From positions 124,001-188,000 of the forward strand of contig CAWFPP010000001.1 in the NCBI GenBank assembly GCA_963817735.1: a stretch of 64,000 bases of DNA, read 5' to 3'. This document shows positions 58,049-64,000 of this stretch, piece by piece. The number at the start of each line of letters is the position of its first letter. Position 1 is the first letter of the stretch. The stretch comes from Bog-473 sp963817735. Lineage in GTDB: Bacteria; Actinomycetota; Acidimicrobiia; Acidimicrobiales; RAAP-2. Under the pieces are notes generated by a model that saw nothing but the letters and a program-made list of their open reading frames with translations, had not been told where the DNA came from and ran no database searches. Both the position numbers and the translations under genes were made by a program.

Positions 58049-58905
58049 ACGACGGACACGGAGACGAGACAGCCGCCGCGTTGCTGGCGCGCAAGACGTG
58101 GCGGACCCTGGAGCCGCTGCACGGCATGATCTACTTCGTGCCCGAGGCCGCCGAGGCCTACGCCCGGCTGGGTATCACGGGACGGGCGGGTTACTTCGCG
58201 TCGCGGGCGGCGCCCATGGGCGCGGTGACGGCCGACGTGGTCGTCTCCACCTTCTTCAACTTCAACCCCGAGCTGGTACACGCGGCGATTCCCGGGGCCT
58301 GGGAAGTGGCGACGCCGGTGGCGCTCGTCCGCGCTCGCTTCACCGCCGTCGACGCGGCCTTCCGGCGTCTGCTGGGCGACGACGTGCTGACGTCCGCCGA
58401 CATGCAACGGGCCGCCGAGCTGGCGCGGCTGGCCGCCGAGGAAGCCGGCCGGCGAGTGGAGGGACGACCGCTGGCCGCTGCCCATGCCGACGTGGCCTGG
58501 CCCGGCCCCCCGCACCTGGTGCTCTGGCACGCGCAGTCGATCCTGCGTGAGTACCGCGGAGACGGTCACATCGCGCAGCTCGTCGTGCGAGGGCTCTCGG
58601 GTCTGCAGGCCCTGGTGACCCACGCCGCGGCCGGCGACGTACCCGAGCACCTGCTGCGCTCGACGCGGGGTTGGTCGCAGGACGCCTGGGACGGCGCCGT
58701 CGACGCGCTGCGGGTACGCGGCTGGCTCGAGCAGGGAGAGGATCTCCGCTTCACGGCGGTGGGAGAGGCGCAGCGCCGGGCGCTCGAAGGCGGGACCGAC
58801 GCACTGGCCGCCGCCCCCTACGCGGTATTGGGCGAGGAGCGTTGCGCAGAGTTGCGGGCCCTGGCGCGGCCCTGGAGCGCCACCTTGGCCCAGCAGCTGC
58901 CCTGA
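58045..58905 (+). CDS. SCO6745-like helical protein
   Basis: 286 residues from GTG 58045, overlapping the phosphatase stop. Helix-rich throughout: RKTWRTLEPLHGMIYFVPEA, ITGRAGYFASRAAPMGAV, VVVSTFFNFNPELV and the conserved WHAQSILREYRGDGHIAQL, the signature of the actinobacterial SCO6745 family, which has a winged-helix-like C-terminus. Function is not established for the family; co-translation with the phosphatase suggests a shared pathway. Confidence 0.78.
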   Translation: MNDGHGDETAAALLARKTWRTLEPLHGMIYFVPEAAEAYARLGITGRAGYFASRAAPMGAVTADVVVSTFFNFNPELVHAAIPGAWEVATPVALVRARFTAVDAAFRRLLGDDVLTSADMQRAAELARLAAEEAGRRVEGRPLAAAHADVAWPGPPHLVLWHAQSILREYRGDGHIAQLVVRGLSGLQALVTHAAAGDVPEHLLRSTRGWSQDAWDGAVDALRVRGWLEQGEDLRFTAVGEAQRRALEGGTDALAAAPYAVLGEERCAELRALARPWSATLAQQLP

Positions 58906-58966
58906 CGTCGGCGATCTCCTGTGGCGGAGCGCACCCGTGGGACAGGTCAGAATGGCGCGGTCGCTC

Positions 58967-59040
58967 GGGCGTTTAGCTCAGATGGTTAGAGCAGCTGGCT
59001 TACAACCAGCAGGTCGGGGGTTCGAGTCCCTCAACGCCCA
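58967..59040 (+). tRNA. tRNA-Val (anticodon UAC)
   Basis: 74-nt cloverleaf: acceptor stem GGGCGTT/AACGCCC with discriminator A at 59040, D-loop AGCTCAGATGGTTAGAGC, anticodon stem-loop GCTGG-CTTACAA-CCAGC giving UAC, and T-arm GTCGGGGGTTCGAGTCCC... with the standard TTCGA. No encoded CCA. It reads GUA valine codons. The 3' end is duplicated immediately downstream. Confidence 0.95.
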
Positions 59041-59051
59041 CTCAACGCCCA
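59030..59051 (+). repeat. Tandem duplication of the tRNA-Val 3' end
   Basis: CTCAACGCCCA at 59030-59040 (the last 11 bases of the tRNA) is repeated exactly at 59041-59051. tRNA 3' ends are favoured integration sites for tyrosine recombinases, so this may be a small attachment-site scar. No integrase gene is found in the window to its right. Confidence 0.75.
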
Positions 59052-59345
59052 CGTCACACACAGGGGAGAGAGGGAGAAGCGCAGGGCGCGAGCCGGGGGC
59101 GCCGAAGGGAGACCGGGGACGCCAGGCACGGAGGAACGGACCGGGGACGCGAGCCAGCCAGCCGGGCGGAGCGACGAACGAGCGAGCACCGGGGGCGGGG
59201 GAGACGAGAGGGCGGGGCTGCGCGAGTTCGGCCGAAGGCGGGGGTAGCAACGGCACCCCTTGCACCCTAGCCCCGAACAGCACTTCGGGGCTAGGGTCGC
59301 GACAGAGCGTGATCGCTCAGATACTCCGAGGGAAGGACCGCTAAA
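59052..59345. other. Non-coding purine-rich region downstream of tRNA-Val
   Basis: About 290 bp with no credible gene. 59055-59240 is strongly purine-biased on the plus strand (many GGGGA/GAGCGA units). A strong hairpin lies at 59265-59296 and the upstream region of the next gene follows. The visible ORFs on either strand have low-complexity Arg/Gly/Pro translations and are rejected. Confidence 0.6.
59265..59296 (+). terminator. 13-bp perfect hairpin, likely transcription terminator
   Basis: CCCTAGCCCCGAA at 59265-59277 pairs perfectly with TTCGGGGCTAGGG at 59284-59296 around a 6-base loop. No T-run follows, as is common in GC-rich Actinobacteria. It can stop transcription coming from the tRNA or operon side and isolate the downstream secreted-protein gene. 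Confidence 0.7.
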
Positions 59346-59420
59346 GTGCCAGTCGGACATTCCTTCATTATTGGAACCTCTTGCAAGTGGAGATTCACCT
59401 TGCTTCAGAGGAGGTTGCGG

Positions 59421-60755
59421 ATGAGCCTGCTGCGTCTGATCGCTACGAGCGCAGTATTCACCCTGGCGATTTGTGGAGTCACGATGGAGGGCTCCACCGC
59501 ATCGGCGGGAGCCTCCAGCCCCAAACCCAACATCTCGTCGTTTGTGGCAACGTCCAACTCGCTCACCGCCGCAGGCGGGTCGGTCCTATTCTCTGCCACC
59601 GTGACCGACGCCACCAGTTGCACTTTGTCCTCTACCCCCGTAATCAACGGACTGCCGGTCACGGCCTCGTGCGCGAGCGGCACGCTCAACGAGAACGTCG
59701 CGGTTCCTGCTGACCCGACGGGTAGGGCCGACAGGTACACGTTTACGCTGGCCGCTATCGGCGCGACAACCACCGAGACGAAGGCCCTCAAACTCTCGGT
59801 TGCCCCGACCCCTGCCCCGACGGTGTCCTCACCAACGGTCACCCCGTCCTCAGTGACCTCTTCGGGTGGCCTCGTTACGTTGTCGGCGACGGTGGCCACC
59901 GCGATCAGCTGTACCTTCTCGTCCTCACCGCCAGTCCCTGGGTTACCCGCCGCTATTCCCTGCACGAACGGGACGGTGACTCAGCAAGTCATGATTCCGG
60001 CTGACACCGGCAAGAAGGCCATAACCTTCAGGTTCGACCTTGCGGTCACCGGTACGAAGATCGTCAAGTCGCCCAAGTTCGATCTGATCGAAACTCCGGC
60101 TTCGGATTTGGCCCCTCCGGGGGCGCCAACCTTCGTTCAGGCCGACGACACAGGCACCATTAACGGGAACACCACAAGCATCGGTACTGGCCAGTCCAAC
60201 CAAGTGCTCGCTCACGACACCGGGATCGGCCACACTGTCGTTCTCATAATCCAGACCGGGACCTACCCCGGCACCGAGACGGATAGCGTCACCAGCGTCT
60301 CCTCAGGGATGGGCACCTTCCAGTTCGTCAACTCGTACAACGATCTTGCCGACAACGAGATATGGGTCTGCACACACACGACCGGCGCAGCCGACACGGT
60401 CACGGTTAACACGCCGACCAATGAGTGGGACGCCTTTGCCGTGGAGTTCAACGCTCCGGCCACTGGATTCGTAAACGCTGGTGGCCAGGTCACTAATCCG
60501 TCCTACCTCGATGATCAGAGCTGGACCGTCTCACCCGGTGCGGCTGGAAATATCGCTGTTATAGCGGTCGACACCCTCGATGCCTACGAGACCGGGCCTG
60601 CGGCACCCTGGACGTACTACAACTCGGGGTACTGGTCGTTCTTCAACGGGACCTCGGCGGCTTGGCAGGTGGCTCCGTCATCATCTCCTCTCACTGCCAC
60701 CTGGGTTACAGACGGAGGAGAGAGCAGCTCTCAGGGTGTGGTGCTTGAGTACTAG
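59421..60755 (+). CDS. Secreted beta-domain protein of unknown function
   Basis: About 444 residues from ATG 59421, which has GAGGAGG 9-10 bases upstream (an in-frame upstream start at 59346 is less likely). Signal peptide LLRLIATSAVFTLAICGVT then TASAGA. Two Ig-like units with a Cys pair each (FVATSNSLTAAGGSVLFSAT; VTPSSVTSSGGLVTLSATV). The C-terminal 230 residues begin FVQADDTGT and contain GHTVVLIIQ, NEIWVCTHTTGAADT and AFAVEFNAP. This last domain matches in pattern the C-terminal domain of the giant prepilin fusion (33192-33847). Codon and base composition are less GC-rich than in the rest of the window. Secreted or surface-associated binding protein by inference. Confidence 0.7.
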   Translation: MSLLRLIATSAVFTLAICGVTMEGSTASAGASSPKPNISSFVATSNSLTAAGGSVLFSATVTDATSCTLSSTPVINGLPVTASCASGTLNENVAVPADPTGRADRYTFTLAAIGATTTETKALKLSVAPTPAPTVSSPTVTPSSVTSSGGLVTLSATVATAISCTFSSSPPVPGLPAAIPCTNGTVTQQVMIPADTGKKAITFRFDLAVTGTKIVKSPKFDLIETPASDLAPPGAPTFVQADDTGTINGNTTSIGTGQSNQVLAHDTGIGHTVVLIIQTGTYPGTETDSVTSVSSGMGTFQFVNSYNDLADNEIWVCTHTTGAADTVTVNTPTNEWDAFAVEFNAPATGFVNAGGQVTNPSYLDDQSWTVSPGAAGNIAVIAVDTLDAYETGPAAPWTYYNSGYWSFFNGTSAAWQVAPSSSPLTATWVTDGGESSSQGVVLEY

Positions 60756-60937
60756 AGATACCGTGCCCCACATGTGCTGCTCACGCGTAACCGTATGACA
60801 GTGGTAGCCGCTCGTCGTGGCTTGAAAACTCAGCAACGACGCGGTCCTGGCGCAGGTGCCCCCGTCCGCCGGGTCGGTGTGACGCTCAGGTCATCAGGGC
60901 AGGCCGCCTAGCCTCGTCTGCCACACCTGGCTATTGA

Positions 60938-61504
60938 CTAAAACCAAGCCGCGCCTTTCTGGAAGGGTGTGACCGCTATGCGTGAGCAACTAGGCAAGCT
61001 CGTAGCTTCCCGGGGAAGGTCCGCAGACAACCTCTTCGAACCAGATTGACCCGGCAGCGACACCGTGACGGTCTTGTAACGCTGACGCTCGCAAGGGGAG
61101 GATCCAATCCGAGGGTGATCCGCCGCAGCGACTACGACCGACGCCGTGCTGCCAGGCTTGAGGCTGATCAGCGACGGCGTCAGGTATGGACCCAGGCCGC
61201 CCAGATATGTGCTCGTAACCGTAATCGCATCGGACGATGCTCCCGGACGAATTGCAACCACCTTTGGGTAGCCCTGGAGGTAACAGATCGTCGCGCCCCT
61301 ATTACGAAATGCAACGAGCATCCCCTCAGAGCCTCCTGCCGCGGAACCCGCGGCCACGGTGATCGAGAGTTGCTTCAAGGAGCAGGGATCGGGCATCGTT
61401 GTCGTTGCAGATGGTGATGCCGCAAAACTACTGCTCGGCCGTACGAGGCAGGCAGCAAAGGTCAACGACAGTCCGAGGGTCAGTGCGACGGACCGATGAT
61501 TCAT
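60938..61504 (-). CDS. DUF4232 domain secreted protein
   Basis: 188 residues from ATG 61504. Signal peptide MNHRSVALTLGLSLTFAACL with a possible lipobox-like Cys, then a mature DUF4232 domain: LKQLSITVAAGSAAGGSEG, VAFRNRGATICYLQGYPKV, and GSTASVVVAAAD near the end, with Cys pairs suggesting disulphides. Typical actinobacterial exported beta-sandwich of unknown function. It lies alone, convergent with the secreted beta-domain protein and separated from it by 182 bp in which I see nothing clear. Confidence 0.8.
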   Translation of the reverse strand: MNHRSVALTLGLSLTFAACLVRPSSSFAASPSATTTMPDPCSLKQLSITVAAGSAAGGSEGMLVAFRNRGATICYLQGYPKVVAIRPGASSDAITVTSTYLGGLGPYLTPSLISLKPGSTASVVVAAADHPRIGSSPCERQRYKTVTVSLPGQSGSKRLSADLPREATSLPSCSRIAVTPFQKGAAWF

Positions 61505-61907
61505 GGTTTGTCCGAACTGCCAAATGAGATCACCCACATACACTCTTCACGTTTGACCGCCTGTGTCGGTTGACGCAATCTCAAATCACCGACTTGCACC
61601 CTATCGAACCTATGTTCGGGTGCCCCCATACCGGGCTGGGGACACCCGAATCAGAATCCCTCTGACGGCCCGCCTGTCACTTTTCGGTGCATGCTTCCGG
61701 CACGCCTCGACGCACCGCCAGTGCACTTGACGTCTTGCCCTTGCCACTGACCGTTCCACGCCGGCGACCCAGGGGGAAATGCCGGGTCCAAGGGTCTACG
61801 GTTTGACTTGAATGCCGTAGCGACCTATCAGCCACTATCGAACGGCCACTACTTAGCAGGCCAACGGTGGTCCCTCACTCATCGTTGTGAGATCGGAGTT
61901 CAGGACA
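61505..61907. other. Divergent intergenic region before the GDSL hydrolase
   Basis: About 400 bp without a supported gene, less GC-rich than the rest of the window. A TTGACT hexamer at 61804-61809 could be a -35 box for the GDSL gene, but no clean -10 is seen. It must hold the promoters of both divergent secreted-protein genes. Confidence 0.45.
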
Positions 61908-63572
61908 ATGAGAGTCAGAAGACGCGAAAGGTTGAATGCAACAACCCCTGGGCATGGAAAACGCTGGTTTTGGGTCACTCTCGGTGGGTGTCTCGCCATT
62001 CTGATCGGATTGATGATGCCTGTCGCCGAGGCTGCTGCGGCAAACCCCCCGCTCCCGAGCAGCATCGCCGCTATCGGGGATTCGATCACCCAGGCGTACG
62101 ATGACTGCTGCTCGTACGGGGCGCATCCTCAGGACTCTTGGAGCACTGGTGATGGCTTCCCTGCAAATGGCGTCTACAGCCAGTACCAACGAATACTCGC
62201 TATGAATCCTGCGATCTTGGATAAAGCCTACAACGATTCAGTTTCTGGCGCGAAGGTCGCAGACACGATAAGTCAGGCACAGGCCGCGGTGGCGCAAGGG
62301 GCTCAGTACGTGACCATCGAAATCGGAGCGAACGATGTCTGCACTGGATCGATTTCGTCAATGACCACAACGGCGCAGTTCACTGCCGCCTTCGAATCCA
62401 CCATGTCGACACTGGAGTCGGGTCTGGAACCGGATGCTCATATCTTCGTGGCATCGATACCCAACATTTACGAGCTGTGGTCAGTACTCCATGGAAACTC
62501 CGATGCTCAGGCGGTGTGGTCTTTGGCAAATATCTGTCAGTCGATGCTCTCGACGTCCAACACTGAAGCACAGCGTCAGCAAGTCTTGACTCAAGAGGAA
62601 GCCGATAACGCGGCAATGAGCCAGGTGTGCGGGCAGTACGCGAATTGTCGGTGGGATGGCTACGCCACTTTCGATTACCCGTTCACCCCAACGGACGTGT
62701 CAACGCTTGATTACTTCCACCCGAGCCAGACCGGACAGGGAGTGCTCGCCGGCATCACCTGGCAGGCTTCATGGTGGTGGCCCCCGAGCCACGGCTACTG
62801 GCTCGTTGGCTCAGACGGCGGGATCTTCAGTTTCGGCTCGGCCCAGTTCTACGGCTCGACAGGGAGCCTCAAGCTCCAGCGCCCCGTTGTCGGCATTGTG
62901 CCAACCAGAGACGATGGCGGCTACTGGCTCGACGCATCCGATGGCGGAGTTTTCAGCTTTGGCGACACCCAGTTCTACGGTTCCATTCCTGGTCTGGGCC
63001 TACACCCCGCCGGCTCGGGCCTGCCCAATAGCCTCAATGCCCCCATCGTTGGCATGGTGCCCTCGAACGACGATGGCGGCTACTTCATGGTGGCTTCCGA
63101 CGGTGGCGTGTTCGCCTTCGGTGACGCCCATTTCGCCGGTTCGTGCCCAGGTATCGGAGGCTGCTCGGGCGCCGCCGTAGCAGTAATGCCTGACGCCAGC
63201 GGCACCGGATACTGGCTGGTAACCCAGATTGGGAACGTCTACACATTTGGCGACGCTTCCTATTACGGGGCACCCGGGAACACCGGGTCCTCGGTGACCT
63301 CGGCCGTCAGAACGCCTGACGGCGGTGGCTATTGGATCCTCACGGCCAACGGCACCGTCTACAACTACGGCGATGCAGTGAACTACGGCGATGCCGCTGG
63401 CTCTTTCGGGGGTTTGAATCCGGCTACCGCGATCTTCACCACATCGGACGGTGGAGGCTACTGGATCGCCTCCGCAAACGGGACCGTAGACAACTACGGC
63501 GATGCACCCAACGACGGCGGCATGTCAGGTACGGACCTCAACGGTTCGATCATTGCGGCCACTGGGTTCTAG
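61908..63572 (+). CDS. SGNH/GDSL hydrolase with C-terminal repeat domain
   Basis: Secreted esterase/lipase-type hydrolase of about 554 residues from ATG 61908 (GTG 61887 also in frame). Basic N-terminus, hydrophobic segment WVTLGGCLAILIGLMMPVAEA, signal cleavage near AEAAAA. SGNH blocks: IAAIGDSITQAY (Ser), IEIGANDVC (Asn) and LDYFHPSQTG (Asp/His). From residue about 295 to the end come six imperfect repeats of about 40-50 residues with GYWLVGSDGGIFSFGSAQFYG-like units (GGYWLDASDGGVFSFGD, GGYFMVASDGGVFAFGD, GYWLVTQIGNVYTFGD, GGYWILTANGTVYNYGD, GGYWIASANGTVDNYGD). These probably form a beta-propeller-like binding module, as seen in other secreted actinobacterial hydrolases. Confidence 0.85.
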   Translation: MRVRRRERLNATTPGHGKRWFWVTLGGCLAILIGLMMPVAEAAAANPPLPSSIAAIGDSITQAYDDCCSYGAHPQDSWSTGDGFPANGVYSQYQRILAMNPAILDKAYNDSVSGAKVADTISQAQAAVAQGAQYVTIEIGANDVCTGSISSMTTTAQFTAAFESTMSTLESGLEPDAHIFVASIPNIYELWSVLHGNSDAQAVWSLANICQSMLSTSNTEAQRQQVLTQEEADNAAMSQVCGQYANCRWDGYATFDYPFTPTDVSTLDYFHPSQTGQGVLAGITWQASWWWPPSHGYWLVGSDGGIFSFGSAQFYGSTGSLKLQRPVVGIVPTRDDGGYWLDASDGGVFSFGDTQFYGSIPGLGLHPAGSGLPNSLNAPIVGMVPSNDDGGYFMVASDGGVFAFGDAHFAGSCPGIGGCSGAAVAVMPDASGTGYWLVTQIGNVYTFGDASYYGAPGNTGSSVTSAVRTPDGGGYWILTANGTVYNYGDAVNYGDAAGSFGGLNPATAIFTTSDGGGYWIASANGTVDNYGDAPNDGGMSGTDLNGSIIAATGF

Positions 63573-64000
63573 AAGGGCGGACAGCATTGACGGGTATCCC
63601 TACCTGCGGGACGGTGGGGCAGGCACTTCGGGGCCGAGGCTCCGTCCGTCGGGAATCCGGTGGGAATGAAACTCATCGAGAAGGACTTGGGCTTTGGTCT
63701 ATATACGTCGGGGCGGAGGGCGGTGAGCAGTTCCCCGCTGCCGCAGCGCCAGCGGCTTGGACACTCTGCTGAGGGCCGGGCGCACCTCCTACGAGCGATG
63801 CAACGACGACGATCGCAAACCGCGGGTGCTCAAGACGTTCAGAGAGGTCACCTCAATTAGAAGGCGTCCACCGAGCATGGTGCCGAAGCACTACCCGGCC
63901 GAACCCGTGCGCTCCCGGTGGGCGCACCCGGGCCAGCAGCACGGCCGGCGCATTCCCTCCTCCAACTCCTCCTTGGTGCGTCGGATGCGGCGTTCCCGGG
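63573..64000. other. Right-end region without a supported gene, possible mobile-element remnant
   Basis: About 430 bp. No full ORF with convincing protein sequence. The plus strand at 63880-63906 reads MVPKHYPAE, like the opening of IS3-family OrfA proteins, but the frame then departs from that pattern. The last 150 bp are also open on the minus strand to the window edge. Either an insertion-sequence edge or chance; it cannot be resolved without sequence to the right. Confidence 0.3.

Noticed and set aside
58978..59283. Short ORFs over the tRNA-Val and its downstream region (both strands)
   Set aside because: They overlap the tRNA and a purine-rich non-coding stretch. Translations are Arg/Gly/Pro low complexity with no ribosome site.
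63880..64000. Start of an IS3-type OrfA transposase
   Set aside because: Only MVPKHYPAE resembles it. The frame diverges at once and the window ends, so it is not called as a gene.

Overview
This is a GC-rich actinobacterial window, most likely from an uncultured Acidimicrobiia-type organism. Supporting signs are a Mycobacterium-style fused 2-oxoglutarate decarboxylase (Kgd, 1248 residues), a SARP/BTAD-type regulator carrying LysM, Ala/Lys/Pro-rich tails, and frequent GTG starts. The taxonomic placement is inference; I could not run a search.

Layout. 1-4.4 kb: the N-terminal part of a GH38 alpha-mannosidase (runs off the left edge), an acyl-CoA (malonyl-CoA-like) synthetase, a GYD-domain protein and a small conserved protein. 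4.5-11 kb: RNase HII, then an oligopeptide ABC importer operon on the minus strand (binding protein, two permeases, two ATPases); three of its five genes carry single-base frameshifts. 11.3-19.6 kb: DMT transporter, alpha/beta hydrolase, then a tight plus-strand run of kgd, a NYN-nuclease/S1 fusion, fabZ and xthA. 19.9-35.5 kb: an accessory island of three successive type IV prepilin-like genes. The middle one is a giant of about 11.9 kb in which a PilV-like prepilin N-terminus leads into about 30 Ig-like/invasin-like repeats and a C-terminal beta domain. The third is PilX-like with IPT/TIG-type domains. All three are broken by many 1-base indels. A degenerate second copy of xthA lies just after the island in the same orientation as the intact xthA before it, followed by a pair of structured inverted repeats. 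36.4-44.2 kb: a hypothetical gene, an acetolactate-synthase-like TPP enzyme plus FAD oxidase pair, a UvrD-like helicase, D-Ala-D-Ala ligase (frameshifted) and MurF. 44.2-48.2 kb: a minus-strand trio made of a sigma-like protein, a Thr-rich anchored protein and a membrane-anchored LysM/BTAD protein. 48.3-58.9 kb: ordinary metabolic and envelope genes (APH-like kinase, aldehyde dehydrogenase, MFS, CHAP-like protein, acyltransferase-SGNH, lipoprotein, inositol monophosphatase, SCO6745-like). 58.97-64 kb: tRNA-Val(UAC) with its 3' end tandemly duplicated, then a visibly less GC-rich block of secreted proteins (beta-domain protein, DUF4232, GDSL hydrolase with repeat domain).

How it fits together. 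The peptide importer, Kgd, FabZ and dehydrogenases are housekeeping or catabolic. The prepilin island and the post-tRNA block are accessory surface functions and share a C-terminal beta-domain type. The best candidate for an undescribed system is the prepilin island, in which a very long repeat fibre seems to be fused directly to a minor pilin. Frameshifts in ddl (normally essential) and in the ABC genes show that at least part of the frame damage is probably technical, so the island should be read as one long gene per pilin rather than as many small ORFs.
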